Shown: positions 45,151 through 55,789, counted from the stretch's first letter. The stretch: 64,000 nt of DNA from an uncultured Bacteroidales bacterium (GCA_946414805.1 CAMKPZ010000001.1:62001-126000), one strand, 5' to 3'. Numbers and translations are program-made. Notes: a model not told the origin generated them from the letters alone.

Positions 45151-48100
45151 ATGAAAACATTGTTTGACATGCTTAACCGAACCGCGAATGCCGCCAAAAT
45201 CTCAGGGGGGGGTAATTCGCGCACGACGAAACACCTGTTTGCCATCATCGCGCTCCTCCTTACTTTCGGAGTAGGAAATACATGGGCTTCAAATGCACAC
45301 CATTGTCTCATAGGAGAACCTATCACTACGTGGAAGACTACTGATAATTGGAGTAAAAGTTATGAGGAGTTTGCATTAACCTCACCGGCAAATACCAGTT
45401 GGGACGAGTTTTGTATATACATGTGGGTGGAGACAAATCAGACATTTGCATTCAACAACCATTTTTTCAATGCCGGAGAAGCAAAACAAGTCGGACCAAG
45501 CAGTGACCAAGCTACACTTAATAATGATGGCGGAACAGGCAAAGGTGTAGCGACGGATGGTACAACCAATGCATGGAAATATACTGGTGCTACAGGCTTG
45601 GTTAAAATATGTGCAGCGCAATCATCCGGTGCTAATAGTCAGGGCGAATGGAAACCCTACGTATGGGTTGAGGAAGCCAAGGAAATAGAAATTCTTAAAG
45701 GGAATAAGATCATGTTCTATTTCGGTATGACAACCGATTGGAATGAAAATTGGAATGTATTACGCACATCCAATACAACAGAAAAAACAGCAGACCAACA
45801 GTATCACCGGTTGCCGGAGAGTAAATGTTCTTCTTGGATTTCCGTGGCTTATGTCAGTCCTGCGCAATATTATGTTGGAAAAACGGAATGGGCAGGAGTG
45901 CAAATGGAATCAACTGCGGAAGCGGGGTGCTTATATTCTGTCTATAAAGACGGTAGCGATAAGATATACAAGAATGTGGCTGCTGGGGCTATACCTCATT
46001 TTTCAACAGCAACGGTCAATAAAACGGTCGGTACAACAGATTCCGAAATAGCAGCGACCGTGACTAATTCCATCTATGGAAATGAGCAGGTTCTTTTCTA
46101 TTACTATACTACGGACGGAGGAACGACATTCACGAAATTTGATCCTTCGGACATCAGTTCTCTTGCTGTGGGCGTTTATACCGTATATGCCCTCGGATGG
46201 GACGGACATATCTTGGTTAGGAGCGATAATAGCGTAACGCTTAATGTAGGTGTAACCATCACCTTGAACGCCAACGGAGGCACGGACGGCGATGTTACAT
46301 CCGTATTCGCTACTTCCGGAGTCGCTGCAAGCACCGGAAATATAGCTTCCGCATCCCTTCCTACCAAAACCGGCTATACCTTTAACGGCTTTTGGACATC
46401 GGGAGGCATAGAGGTGATAGATGAAAACGGCGAGTGGATAGTTGATGTATCCGGATATACAGACGATAGCGGTAATTGGACATGCTCGGCGGCTTCAACT
46501 CTCTATGCTCATTGGACTCCCAAACCCTATACTATTCGCTTAGAGGGAATGGAAGCTGATGGAGGAAATGTCCCTATTGATGTTGATGTAACATATGATG
46601 GCGTACTGTCTCAAGTAACTCCACACACCAAAACAAACTACACCTTTGACGGCTATTGGGTTAGAAATGAAAGCACTCTTGCTTTAGAAACTCAACTCAT
46701 CGACGCCAACGGCAACTGGATAGCGGATGTGGAAGGCTATACCGGCAACGATGGCGCAGACAACCCCACATGGGTGCATGATTATGCGATATCGCTGTAC
46801 GCCAAATGGACAGAGACTATACGAACCGTCAATATAACTGTGGAAGGCGAAGGCTCTGTACAGATTAACTCCGAGAACATAACGTCATTCAATGCCGGAT
46901 ATGTAACGCCGTCTGCTGCACTCACTGCCGTTCCTGCTAATGCTGCTTGGGTCTTCAAGGAGTGGCGATTTACCAAAGTAGGAGAAGATTTTCAGGTATA
47001 TGTAACAAATCCGGAAACATATAATTCTACCTCTAATCCTGTTATGGTAAATGCTATTGCAAATACGACCCTCACTGCTGTCTTTGAACCGCGCTACGGC
47101 TTGATAGGATCCTTAAACGAAGACGGCGATCCGGCCGGCGGTATGCCTAACAAAAATGGGGAGACTTGGGGAACCGAGCGCTCGGCTGATTATGAGGCGG
47201 ATTTTGAAGTTGTCGGCTTTACCGCTTTGGGGACAGGTGATGGAACAGGCGTGGATCTGCAATGCACGCGTTCCCTATTGGCGAACAAACAATATAAATT
47301 TCAAGTTGTCGATCGTAGTACCATCGGACGTGACCGTTTCTGCCTTGAAGAAAATGGAAGTGCCGTTTTGGAGGAAGGGAATAGTGTTACACTCACCTAT
47401 AAAGAAAAAGGCAATGCCAACGTGCTGATCAACACTGGTGGAGAGGGCAATTATACGTTTAAAATCACGAATATTTCTAACGATGGCAATTATTACCCCA
47501 CGCTTATCGTTATCCGCCCCCAACAAGTCAATTTCGGGCAGAAATACCAAGATGTTGATGGTGTATTGCACGAAGGTACTATAGGCGGTTCAGTGGCTGT
47601 AGCCAAGACTGCCGGAGGTGCACTTTCTTCCGGCGACTGGGTAACATATAATACCTCCGTCACGCATACAGCCACGGCTACCTCACCGGGATATACGTTT
47701 GCCGGTTGGTGGAATTCCGATGCCTTTACAGGTAAAAACTATAGTACTACCAACCCTATGACGCATGCAGTCATTGAATGCGACAACGCCTATGCCCAAT
47801 TTACTGAAATCCCGACTACCGTCACCCTTGCCAACGATGGACACGGAAAAATTCAGATAGGTGGAGTAGATAAGACAAACACCACCGTCGGTGTCACTAC
47901 GACACGCGAACTGACCGCTGTGCCGAATGAAGGTTATATATTTAGCAGTTGGAATAAATCCGGTGATGATATCGAAATCACTAATACAAGCACCAACCCG
48001 ACCACCCTTACAGGTAATGGAGCCGGAGAAACTGTTGGGCAGGAGGTACGAGCCAACTTCACCTACCGCTATTCAATCAAAGGAACAATGAATGGCGAGA

Positions 48101-49572
48101 ATTGGGGTCCCGACCATTTAATCGCCAATATAGGTACAAATGCCGGTAGTAAAGATACAGGATATGTCGAAATAACACTGCCTGCTAATACCACGTACGA
48201 GTTTGCCATATATGATAAAAAAACCGGAGTTGCAAATCCGTGGCTCAAGAATGGCACCGACAAGGTATATAACATGACTTATACCAACCACACCAATTGG
48301 CCGTTTGGTGAGGACAAGTCACACAACTGCGGTATAACAACTGCCGGTAAAGGAACTTATAAGTTCATTTTTAACATCACGGATAAGACGGTTACTGTTG
48401 TTTATCCGACATCCTATCAGGTTAACTATGGTGCTTCTATGGGTGGTAGTGTTACGAGTGTCAAGGATGATGACAATAACACCGTGCCTAATGGTGGCTA
48501 TGTCCGTAGCGGTGGTTCAGTCACTTACACAGCCGCTGCGGCTAACGGGAATTACACCTTTGTCGGGTGGTGTAATAATGATACGTATGGAGATCCTTTC
48601 AATACCGAATTGTCATGGAAGAATAGCAATGTAACTGAAACACAGAACTCCTTTGCCAAGTTCAAATCTACCAACTTCGTTATCTATCGTACCGGCGATA
48701 TGGCAGAGGATGATCGGGCTGCGCTTGATGACACCGAGTCCTATGCCGGAGGAACGATCTCCGAGGCGATTGAGTACCGTATGAAAGTGCACACCCTCGA
48801 CCAGTGGACGACCCTCTGTCTGCCGTTTACCGTCAATGCCGTCAAGGTGTGGGATGATGAGGACAACAACTATTATGACATTGAGCCGTATTATCGTACA
48901 GCCGTAGGTGAACCCCTGCAAGGCGGCTACTATATCATCCGTACGCCTTCTTCTACAACCGATTTCCCTATTGCCAACTTTGACGACTGGCGCGATCCGA
49001 CAAGCCCCACCGGCTATGTGCCCACCAAGAACACACCCTACATCATCCAGTGGCACATGTCTTATTTCTCGGGTAAGTATATATCCTTCTTCGGAGCAAC
49101 AGGGCAGGAAATAGATGATGAATTCACCGCCGGCACTGCTCCTTCCGCCGACAATGTGGTCAATATCTATGGCAATAACGCTATGGTTAGCGGTTCGGTA
49201 ACCGGCGCATATATGCTCGAACCCGACTATGGTTCGGATGGCGCTTGGCTGAGGCTGGAAGATGCTTCGGCATCCCGCACTGTGCTGCCCTTCGAGTGCT
49301 ATATCCTTGCCAGCGGTCCTACCCGCACCCGATACCGCGTCATACGCCCCGGCATGCCGACGGATGACACGCCTACGGGATGGGACGATGTGGTCAATAC
49401 GGAACCCAGGACCGATATCATGGTCTATACCATCACCGGTTTCCCTGTCGCACGCTACTCCGACTGCTCATTTGCCGAGGCGGCACGACGGCTCAAGACC
49501 GGGCACGGAGAAGGCATTTATATCCTTCGTTCCGGGAACGAGAGTGTTAAACTAATGGTAGGAGGTAAATAA
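45151..49572 (+). CDS. Giant surface protein with InlB-type repeats and T9SS-like tail
   Basis: A 1473-residue exported protein. The signal region is long, with the hydrophobic core at residues 29-46 (HLFAIIALLLTFGVGNTWA) and an eight-G run just before it. Listeria-Bacteroides (InlB B-type) repeats lie near 368-556 (LPTKTGYTFNGFW...LYAHW, TKTNYTFDGYW...LYAKW). Further copies follow (SVTYTAAAANGNYTFVGWCN; PGYTFAGWWNSDAF). Two beta modules start RYGLIGSLNEDG and RYSIKGTMNGENW. The end DIMVYTITGFPVARYSD...KTGHGEGIYILRSGNESVKLMVGG resembles a type IX secretion sorting domain. It is probably an adhesin or glycan-binding protein; it is more AT-rich than its neighbours in parts. Confidence 0.85.
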   Translation: MKTLFDMLNRTANAAKISGGGNSRTTKHLFAIIALLLTFGVGNTWASNAHHCLIGEPITTWKTTDNWSKSYEEFALTSPANTSWDEFCIYMWVETNQTFAFNNHFFNAGEAKQVGPSSDQATLNNDGGTGKGVATDGTTNAWKYTGATGLVKICAAQSSGANSQGEWKPYVWVEEAKEIEILKGNKIMFYFGMTTDWNENWNVLRTSNTTEKTADQQYHRLPESKCSSWISVAYVSPAQYYVGKTEWAGVQMESTAEAGCLYSVYKDGSDKIYKNVAAGAIPHFSTATVNKTVGTTDSEIAATVTNSIYGNEQVLFYYYTTDGGTTFTKFDPSDISSLAVGVYTVYALGWDGHILVRSDNSVTLNVGVTITLNANGGTDGDVTSVFATSGVAASTGNIASASLPTKTGYTFNGFWTSGGIEVIDENGEWIVDVSGYTDDSGNWTCSAASTLYAHWTPKPYTIRLEGMEADGGNVPIDVDVTYDGVLSQVTPHTKTNYTFDGYWVRNESTLALETQLIDANGNWIADVEGYTGNDGADNPTWVHDYAISLYAKWTETIRTVNITVEGEGSVQINSENITSFNAGYVTPSAALTAVPANAAWVFKEWRFTKVGEDFQVYVTNPETYNSTSNPVMVNAIANTTLTAVFEPRYGLIGSLNEDGDPAGGMPNKNGETWGTERSADYEADFEVVGFTALGTGDGTGVDLQCTRSLLANKQYKFQVVDRSTIGRDRFCLEENGSAVLEEGNSVTLTYKEKGNANVLINTGGEGNYTFKITNISNDGNYYPTLIVIRPQQVNFGQKYQDVDGVLHEGTIGGSVAVAKTAGGALSSGDWVTYNTSVTHTATATSPGYTFAGWWNSDAFTGKNYSTTNPMTHAVIECDNAYAQFTEIPTTVTLANDGHGKIQIGGVDKTNTTVGVTTTRELTAVPNEGYIFSSWNKSGDDIEITNTSTNPTTLTGNGAGETVGQEVRANFTYRYSIKGTMNGENWGPDHLIANIGTNAGSKDTGYVEITLPANTTYEFAIYDKKTGVANPWLKNGTDKVYNMTYTNHTNWPFGEDKSHNCGITTAGKGTYKFIFNITDKTVTVVYPTSYQVNYGASMGGSVTSVKDDDNNTVPNGGYVRSGGSVTYTAAAANGNYTFVGWCNNDTYGDPFNTELSWKNSNVTETQNSFAKFKSTNFVIYRTGDMAEDDRAALDDTESYAGGTISEAIEYRMKVHTLDQWTTLCLPFTVNAVKVWDDEDNNYYDIEPYYRTAVGEPLQGGYYIIRTPSSTTDFPIANFDDWRDPTSPTGYVPTKNTPYIIQWHMSYFSGKYISFFGATGQEIDDEFTAGTAPSADNVVNIYGNNAMVSGSVTGAYMLEPDYGSDGAWLRLEDASASRTVLPFECYILASGPTRTRYRVIRPGMPTDDTPTGWDDVVNTEPRTDIMVYTITGFPVARYSDCSFAEAARRLKTGHGEGIYILRSGNESVKLMVGGK
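45205..45212 (+). repeat. Eight-G homopolymer in the signal region of the surface protein
   Basis: A run of eight G at codons for SGGGN, before the signal peptide hydrophobic core. Slippage by one base would abolish expression, since no in-frame start follows before the core. Confidence 0.85.
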
Positions 49573-49573
49573 T

Positions 49574-49951
49574 ATGAAACGCATCTTGGCAATTATTACG
49601 AGTACCCTCTGCTTGTCGCTTTATGCAGTGGAGTATACTCCTCTCACCCCGCCTATGGGGAGCCCTTCAAATACAATGCAGTCGGTCAATAACGGGGCAT
49701 ATATGTCCTCCGGCAGCGCCTATAGCACTACGGTTTATGAGGTGGGATCTTATAGCCCTTCCGCACAAGCACCGGCTGTGACACCCCGTAGAGGAGGGCT
49801 TCCTGGAAAAGACGACACCAACTACGACCCCAATAACCCGCAGTTCGCGCCTCTTCCCGATGCGCTGCTCCCCTTGCTTCTCTTTGCGTTGGGATACGGG
49901 CTGTTTTTCCTGCCTAAAAAAAGCCGTCAGACAACTAAAAAAAAGATATAA
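49574..49951 (+). CDS. Small exported protein with carboxyl-terminal membrane anchor
   Basis: A 125-residue protein with a signal peptide (MKRILAIITSTLCLSLYA), a Ser/Pro-rich stretch and a single hydrophobic helix near the end (PDALLPLLLFALGYGLFFLP) followed by a basic tail KKSRQTTKKK. Similar small PxGDAxxxLLL-anchored proteins accompany large T9SS-type surface proteins in Bacteroidales (from memory). It begins one base after the giant gene stop, so it is co-transcribed. Function unknown; possibly an accessory for surface display. Confidence 0.65.
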   Translation: MKRILAIITSTLCLSLYAVEYTPLTPPMGSPSNTMQSVNNGAYMSSGSAYSTTVYEVGSYSPSAQAPAVTPRRGGLPGKDDTNYDPNNPQFAPLPDALLPLLLFALGYGLFFLPKKSRQTTKKKI

Positions 49952-49989
49952 TCTAAACTCGATAGTTTAGTTTTCATGTACAATCCAGG

Positions 49990-50025
49990 GCCTCTGCCGC
50001 GCGTGAGCGTAGCGGGGCTTTTTTT
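49990..50025 (+). terminator. Probable terminator after the surface-protein operon
   Basis: A bulged hairpin: GCC and CCGC pair with GCGG and GGC across the segment 49990-50018, followed by seven T. Confidence 0.5.
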
Positions 50026-50137
50026 ATGCCTCTCCCCCGTCCCCCCTCCACAGTGCTTCTTCTGTTGTGCCGACTGCCATTCGGCTTTCTTTCTTTTTTC
50101 ATCCGACTGCCTCCGGCATGCTTCTTTCGTTCTTTGT

Positions 50138-50291
50138 CCCGCATGGTATGCGGGTGTAACCAAAATCAGCCAACCTCGCGCTAATCGTATAGGGCTGCTA
50201 TACCCTTACGCCTCTCTGCGTATGTTTGTTACAGGACGATTATATCGTCCGCTCTTTCTTTCTTTCTTTCTTTGTATCGGATACTATCCGA
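50138..50291. repeat. Cluster of four short perfect hairpins in a convergent gap
   Basis: Within 155 bases: CCCGCAT-GGT-ATGCGGG (50138-50154), GTATAG-GGCTG-CTATAC (50187-50203), GGACGAT-TAT-ATCGTCC (50234-50250) and TCGGAT-ACT-ATCCGA (50277-50291, followed by a T-run). The gap 49952-50318 lies between convergent genes and holds no ORF I believe in; a (TTTC)n tract lies at 50253-50273. Confidence 0.75.
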
Positions 50292-50318
50292 ATTTTTTTG
50301 ATACCAAGAGCTGCGTGT

Positions 50319-51176
50319 TTAAAATCGTTCGCGGAACTCGGAGGGAGTACAGCCTTTGGACTCCCGGAAGAGACGGTTAAAATGGCTGAGTGTGTTGAAA
50401 CCGCAGGAGAAACCAATCTCGGAAACAGGGTGCTGTGTCGTCAGTAACAACCGTGCTGCTATACCCAACCGGTAATCAATGAGATAACGGTTGGGGGTGC
50501 GGCCGGTCTTGTTTCGGAAGAAACGCGAGAAAGATTCCGGTGCCATGCATGACAAATCTGCCATTTCTTTCAACCCTATATCGTTCATGTAATTTTTTGC
50601 GATAAACTCTTTTACCTGCCTTACCCGTTCGTCCTCATTCTCTTCTTTGGAATCTACAAAAGAGGAGGAGGATAGTTCGTGTGCATCTTCCACTAATGAC
50701 AACCGGTACAGCAGATTGAACAGCCGGATGACAGAGGCAAAACTGTCATTGCTTTGAGCCAGATTGATAATATCCTCGCGCAATAAACGGATGGCGGGTT
50801 CCGGAAAGGCAAGCCCTCTTTGGGCGCGCTCTATCATACGCCGGATGGACGCTAACGCGCGCTTGTCCATTAAGGTGCCCCGGAAAATATCCGGGTCTAT
50901 GTGGATCGTGATTTCATGTATGTCCTGCTCCGGGCATGTGCCCTGCTCCCAAATGTGCACCAACTTACTGCCGGTGATAAGCACCAGATCCAAATCTCCG
51001 ATCTGCTCGTGACTGTCACCTATGGTGCGTACCACACCGGCGGCGTTCTCTACGAAATTCAGTTCAAACACCTCATGGCAGTGCGCCGGGTATTCAAAGT
51101 AAGTCTTGTGACGGTCGCCTACATAAAAAATGTCTAATGGCTCCAAATGAGTGATTTCGTTGAAAATTTCTTTCAT
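50319..51176 (-). CDS. AraC family transcriptional regulator
   Basis: A 285-residue regulator (start ATG 51176). The amino half is a cupin-like sugar-sensing domain (FEYPAHCHEVFELNFVENAAG, IGDLDLVLITGSKLVHIWE). The carboxyl half is the AraC double HTH (VKEFIAKNYMNDIGLKEMADLSCMAPESFSRFFRNKTGRTPNRYLIDYRL, then PVSEIGFSCGFNTLSHFNRLFRESKGCTPSEFRE). It is divergent from the GH94 gene, so it is the likely regulator of the beta-glucan PUL, perhaps sensing cellobiose or glucose. Confidence 0.93.
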   Translation of the reverse strand: MKEIFNEITHLEPLDIFYVGDRHKTYFEYPAHCHEVFELNFVENAAGVVRTIGDSHEQIGDLDLVLITGSKLVHIWEQGTCPEQDIHEITIHIDPDIFRGTLMDKRALASIRRMIERAQRGLAFPEPAIRLLREDIINLAQSNDSFASVIRLFNLLYRLSLVEDAHELSSSSFVDSKEENEDERVRQVKEFIAKNYMNDIGLKEMADLSCMAPESFSRFFRNKTGRTPNRYLIDYRLGIAARLLLTTQHPVSEIGFSCGFNTLSHFNRLFRESKGCTPSEFRERF

Positions 51177-51284
51177 CGGTGTGAGTTGTGTCAAAATTTG
51201 CTGCAAAATTACAATAAAAAAATGAATTTTGCAAACTGAATTTGGCATTTTGACAGAAAACGCAAAGTATCAGTCGGTTTTGAG

Positions 51285-51316
51285 TTAGTCTGTTTGCGAA
51301 AAAAGCAGTAATTTTG
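51285..51316 (+). promoter_or_regulatory. Promoter of the GH94 gene / beta-glucan PUL
   Basis: A TAATTTTG -7 box (51309-51316) preceded by AAAAAAGCAG; the best -33 candidate is TTAG (51285-51288), a poor match, so an activator may help. Confidence 0.65.
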
Positions 51317-51337
51317 CACCGTCTTTCAAAATTGACA

Positions 51338-51367
51338 AATGAACAAATGGTAAATGATAAAATGGTA
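51338..51367 (+). repeat. 15-bp repeat AATGAYMAAATGGTA (2 units) at the GH94 start
   Basis: Two adjacent units supply two in-frame ATG GTA starts (51347 and 51362). The same unit family is inside GH97 and at the Usp start. Confidence 0.75.
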
Positions 51368-53815
51368 AATAATGTTTACGGATATTTTGACGATGAGCAT
51401 CGTGAGTATGTGATCACGACTCCGCAAACACCTTTCCCTTGGATCAATTATTTGGGAAACGAGGATTTCTTCGGTCTGATCAGTAACACCGGAGGCGGCT
51501 ATGATTTTTATAAGGATGCCAAGTTCCGCCGTATAACCCGTTATCGCTATAACAGCGTGCCGATGGATAGTGTAGGGCGTTATTTCTATATCAAGGATGG
51601 GGATACTATTTGGAACCCGGGCTGGAAACCCTGCAAAACGCCTTTGGACTCCTATGAGTGTCGTCATGGTCTGAGCTACACGCGCATCACGGGCGTGAAT
51701 AATAAGGTACGCGCGAGCGTCCTGTGTTTCGTCCCGATCGGCGTAAAGGCGGAGATACAGAGGCTCACCCTCACCAACCTCTCCGACGAAACCAAGTCCA
51801 TTAAACTATTCTCGTATGCCGAGTGGTGTCTGTGGAATGCCGCTACCGACAATGAGAATTTCCAGCGTAACCTCTCTACCGGCGAGGTGGAGATTGAGCA
51901 GGCGCCGGATTTCACGGCATTGTATCACAAGACCGAATACAAGGAGCGACGCAATCATTATGCCTACTATGCGGTCAATCAGCTCGTGCAGGGCTTTGAT
52001 ACCGACCGAGAAGCTTTCGTCGGACTGTATAACGAATTAAGCGAACCGCAGGCGGTATTGAATGGCCGGTCTGCTGATAGCGTGGCACATGGATGGAGTC
52101 CGGTCGCTTCGCACTACATAGAAATGACCCTCGCTCCCGGTGAGACCCGCGACTTGGTCTTTATACTCGGTTATGAGGAGAATCCTGAGCAAGAGAAGTT
52201 TGCAGCCCCCGATGGAGAGATAACCTCGCTCAGTACACGCGATTTTCACATTATTAACAAGGTACGCGCGCACGAAGTTATCCGCCGGTTTGCTACCATA
52301 GAGGCGGTCGAAGATGCTTTTGCTCAACTCAATGCCTTGTGGGACGAATTGCTCGGTAAGTTCCAAATACAAAGCCCGGATGAGCGGCTCAACCGGATGG
52401 TGAATATATGGAACCAATACCAGTGTATGGTCACCTTCTGCATGAGCCGGTCCGCTTCCTTCTTCGAGAGCGGTATAGGCCGCGGAATGGGTTTCCGGGA
52501 CTCTAACCAAGACCTCATTGGCTTTGTACACCAGATCCCTTCGCGCGCACGGCAACGTATCCTCGACATCGCCGCAACCCAGTTCCCCGATGGAGGTTGC
52601 TACCACCAGTACCAGCCTCTCACCAAACGCGGCAATAATGATATAGGAGGAGGATTTAACGATGACCCTATGTGGCTCATCTTCGGTACTACTGCCTATA
52701 TCCGTGAGACCGGAGACTTCTCCATCTTGGACGAACCCGTACCATGGGAGAATGTGTCCGGAACAGAAGTGCCGCTTATGGAGCACCTTCGTATCAGTTT
52801 TAACCATGTCATTAACAACCTCGGACCGCACGGGCTGCCGCTTATCGGACGAGCCGATTGGAATGATTGCCTCAACCTCAACTGTTTCTCTTCCGATCCT
52901 AACGAGTCCTTCCAGACTACGGAAAACAGAGTCATCGGCTCTCAGGCGGAGAGTCTTATGATTGCAGGACTGTTCGTCTATTGCGGACGCCAATACGCCG
53001 AACTATGCCGTACGCTCCATCTCGACGAGGAAGCGCTACGGGCGGATGAACATGTCTCTGCCATGTGTCAAGCCGTGGAGAAACACGGATGGGACGGAGA
53101 GTGGTATCTGCGCGCTTATGACTACTACGGTCGGAAGATAGGCACCCACGAGAACGAGGAGGGGAAAATCTTTATCGAGTCCCAGGGATGGTGCGCCATG
53201 GCGCGGATTGGAGCGGAGAAAGGCTTGCCCGAGAAAGCCTTGGATAGCGCAGCCAAACTCCTCGATAGCCCCTTCGGAATGGTACTCAACTATCCGGCGT
53301 ACACCACCTATCATATCGAACTCGGAGAGCAGTCCACCTATCCCGCCGGTTACAAAGAGAACGGAGGTATCTTTTGCCATAACAACCCATGGGTCATCAT
53401 CGCCCAAACCGAAGCCGGACGCGGCAATGACGCATGGGAGTTATACCGCAAGATCTCGCCGGCGTGGATAGAGGACCAATCACTCCACCGCGTCGAACCC
53501 TATGTCTATTGCCAGATGGTCGCAGGCAAAGAGGCGGCACGCCCCGGAGAGGGGAAAAACAGCTGGCTTACCGGTACTGCCGCGTGGAACTGGCTCACCG
53601 TCTCCCAGCATATACTCGGTATTCGGCCTACCTTCCGGGGGCTTATGGTAAACCCCTGCATACCTGCCGACCTCAAGGAATATACCGTCACCCGCAAATG
53701 GCGCAACGCTGAATATGTAATCACCGTCAGAAACCCGAACGGCAAGCAGTGCCCCGAATACCCGACAATACTTCCCTATGAGCAGGGAAAACACGAGGTG
53801 GAGATAGTACTATAA
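51347..53815 (+). CDS. GH94 cellobiose phosphorylase
   Basis: A glycoside phosphorylase of 822 residues that splits cellobiose (or short cello-oligomers) with phosphate to glucose 1-phosphate and glucose in the cytoplasm; no signal peptide is present. Features: [28 protein letters not shown] amino end, [48 protein letters not shown] holding the general-acid Asp pair (residues 504 and 507), and [18 protein letters not shown] near the end. The start is uncertain between ATG 51347 and 51362, both in the repeat; upstream codons are not family-like. It is the first gene of the beta-glucan PUL. Confidence 0.95.
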   Translation: MVNDKMVNNVYGYFDDEHREYVITTPQTPFPWINYLGNEDFFGLISNTGGGYDFYKDAKFRRITRYRYNSVPMDSVGRYFYIKDGDTIWNPGWKPCKTPLDSYECRHGLSYTRITGVNNKVRASVLCFVPIGVKAEIQRLTLTNLSDETKSIKLFSYAEWCLWNAATDNENFQRNLSTGEVEIEQAPDFTALYHKTEYKERRNHYAYYAVNQLVQGFDTDREAFVGLYNELSEPQAVLNGRSADSVAHGWSPVASHYIEMTLAPGETRDLVFILGYEENPEQEKFAAPDGEITSLSTRDFHIINKVRAHEVIRRFATIEAVEDAFAQLNALWDELLGKFQIQSPDERLNRMVNIWNQYQCMVTFCMSRSASFFESGIGRGMGFRDSNQDLIGFVHQIPSRARQRILDIAATQFPDGGCYHQYQPLTKRGNNDIGGGFNDDPMWLIFGTTAYIRETGDFSILDEPVPWENVSGTEVPLMEHLRISFNHVINNLGPHGLPLIGRADWNDCLNLNCFSSDPNESFQTTENRVIGSQAESLMIAGLFVYCGRQYAELCRTLHLDEEALRADEHVSAMCQAVEKHGWDGEWYLRAYDYYGRKIGTHENEEGKIFIESQGWCAMARIGAEKGLPEKALDSAAKLLDSPFGMVLNYPAYTTYHIELGEQSTYPAGYKENGGIFCHNNPWVIIAQTEAGRGNDAWELYRKISPAWIEDQSLHRVEPYVYCQMVAGKEAARPGEGKNSWLTGTAAWNWLTVSQHILGIRPTFRGLMVNPCIPADLKEYTVTRKWRNAEYVITVRNPNGKQCPEYPTILPYEQGKHEVEIVL

Positions 53816-53841
53816 CACAATCAAAAACAAACTCTGATAAC

Positions 53842-55128
53842 ATGAAAAAGTTAACAATCTTATTAGCTGCCCTTATGGTTGGTTGTACCGCCTGTGAGGC
53901 GCAGGAGAAAAAACAACGCCCGATGGATAATGATGCCGTTCAGTTTGCTATGTCTATGGGCATTGGTTGGAACCTTGGTAACCAGATGGACGCTCACTAT
54001 GGCGGTTGTTCGTACGAAGAGGGATGGGGCAACAAAGCAGCCACCCAGCAGACCTTCAACGGTGTGGCTAACGCGGGCTTCAAATCGGTTCGTATTCCTG
54101 TGACATGGATGGGGCATATCGGACCGGCTCCTACTTATACGATTGAGAAAGCATGGCTGGACCGAGTGGCGGAATTGGTGGATATGGCTCATAAGGCAGG
54201 ACTCAAAGCGATTATTAACATTCACCATGATGGATTTGGCGCATCCGACACGCCGAGCAAAGGTTACCACTGGATAGACCTGCCCGGTGCTGTGAAGAGC
54301 GAAGAAACAAACCAGCGTATCAAACAGCAACTCACGATGGTGTGGCTTCAGATAGGACAGCGTTTTGCCAACTACGGGGATTTCCTCATTTTTGAAACCC
54401 TTAACGAGATTCAAGACGGCGGTTGGGGAGGTGGCGCTAATCGTACGGACGGCGGTGCGCAATACCGCGTGCTGAACGAGTGGAACCAAGTGTGTGTCAA
54501 TGCAATCCGCGCAGCAGGAGGCATGAACGAAACTCGTTATATCGGAGTGCCGGGCTATGTGACAAATCCCGACTTGACAGTTGAGAACCTCGTCCTGCCG
54601 GAAGATGTGGTGGAGAACAGGTTGATGGTTGCTGTGCATAGCTATGACCCGTGGGATTTTGCAGGCTCTGCACAATATCAGGAATGGGGGCATACCGGCA
54701 AGGATGTTGTGCCCGGTGCAGACGAGAATGCATACGTAGGGATGCTCAACCGGCTTTATAACATGTACGTCCGCCGAGGCATTCCCGTCTATTTCGGCGA
54801 GTTTGGTGCCGTGCGTCGCGCGTCGGCGGCAGATGAGCCTTTCCGTCTCTATTATTTCCGGTATATATGCAAGGCGATGCGTGACCGTCGCATACCTGCG
54901 CTCTATTGGGACAATGGAAACAGCAAAGGAGGCAATGACGGATTCGGCGTAATCAACCACCAGACAGGTAAATATATAGGCAACGGAGAACAAGCCGTAC
55001 GCGCTATGGTTGATTCATGGGAGAACAACGACCCCGCATACACGCTACAGAGCGTTTATGACTCCGCACCGCAGAGCCTACGCACCCAAAAAGAAAACAA
55101 ACAAAACACTAATAACAATCATTATTAA
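53842..55128 (+). CDS. GH5 endo-beta-glucanase (cellulase)
   Basis: A 428-residue glycoside hydrolase family 5 enzyme. It has a lipoprotein-like signal (ILLAALMVGC) then the barrel: GIGWNLGNQMDA (residues 40-51), SVRIPVTW, IINIHHDG, FETLNEIQD with acid/base Glu189, and VYFGEFGA with nucleophile Glu320. The pattern resembles the GH5_2/GH5_4 cellulases. The tail after ~405 (LRTQKENKQNTNNNHY) is polar and unstructured. It probably makes cello-oligosaccharides at the surface for the SusC/SusD pair. Confidence 0.92.
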   Translation: MKKLTILLAALMVGCTACEAQEKKQRPMDNDAVQFAMSMGIGWNLGNQMDAHYGGCSYEEGWGNKAATQQTFNGVANAGFKSVRIPVTWMGHIGPAPTYTIEKAWLDRVAELVDMAHKAGLKAIINIHHDGFGASDTPSKGYHWIDLPGAVKSEETNQRIKQQLTMVWLQIGQRFANYGDFLIFETLNEIQDGGWGGGANRTDGGAQYRVLNEWNQVCVNAIRAAGGMNETRYIGVPGYVTNPDLTVENLVLPEDVVENRLMVAVHSYDPWDFAGSAQYQEWGHTGKDVVPGADENAYVGMLNRLYNMYVRRGIPVYFGEFGAVRRASAADEPFRLYYFRYICKAMRDRRIPALYWDNGNSKGGNDGFGVINHQTGKYIGNGEQAVRAMVDSWENNDPAYTLQSVYDSAPQSLRTQKENKQNTNNNHY

Positions 55129-55149
55129 CCATTTAAAATCAATTCAATT

Positions 55150-55770
55150 ATGAAAAAGTTTTATTCTTTTATCATCGCTGCCATGACAGCTGTCACTATG
55201 TGTGCTGAAACTGTTCAGCAGGACATCGCCCTCACTCCCGACGACTGGGGATGGGGATATAACTGCTCCGTTACAGCCGTAGAAGGAGGCTTGCAGGCTC
55301 AACTGACCGGCGACTGGGGCGCGCTCTCTACCGGCTGGGACCCCGAAATTGACCTCTCGGGATGGGACAAGATCATCATCCTTGTGGACCGTATGGACGG
55401 CTGCGTAGGCGAATGGTTCCAACTCAAAGCATATCTGCGTGACCACGCTGATAACGAAGGCTGCCAGATGGAAGGTCTGCTCGGCAATGACGCTGATGGC
55501 TCCCAGCAACAGTACCTCGTCATTGATCTCAAACAGGAGAAAACCGGCTTTGATCTCACAAAAGCGCGCGTACTGGCTATCCAGTGTCAACCGAATGGTG
55601 CCAAGTTCCTTGTCAGCCGCGTTTATCTGGAGAAAGAAGAAGAGGCTACCGCCATCGAGCAAGTTACTCTCCGCAGCAACGGTATCCGTTACAACCTCCT
55701 CGGACAACCCGTCGGAGAGGACTACAAAGGGATCGTCATTCTCAATGGACATAAAATGATTGTACGTTAA
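55150..55770 (+). CDS. Secreted beta-sandwich protein with T9SS-type tail
   Basis: A 206-residue exported protein (MKKFYSFIIAAMTAVTMCA). The middle (DDWGWGYNCSVTAVEGGLQAQLTGDWGALSTGWDPEIDLSGWDKIIILVDR) looks like a carbohydrate-binding-type jelly roll rich in Trp. The end GIRYNLLGQPVGEDYKGIVILNGHKMIVR is a short type IX secretion-style sorting tail. It probably binds beta-glucan. It follows GH5 by 21 bases and precedes susC by 19. Confidence 0.7.
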   Translation: MKKFYSFIIAAMTAVTMCAETVQQDIALTPDDWGWGYNCSVTAVEGGLQAQLTGDWGALSTGWDPEIDLSGWDKIIILVDRMDGCVGEWFQLKAYLRDHADNEGCQMEGLLGNDADGSQQQYLVIDLKQEKTGFDLTKARVLAIQCQPNGAKFLVSRVYLEKEEEATAIEQVTLRSNGIRYNLLGQPVGEDYKGIVILNGHKMIVR

Positions 55771-55789
55771 ACTTAAAATCCTTAGTACC

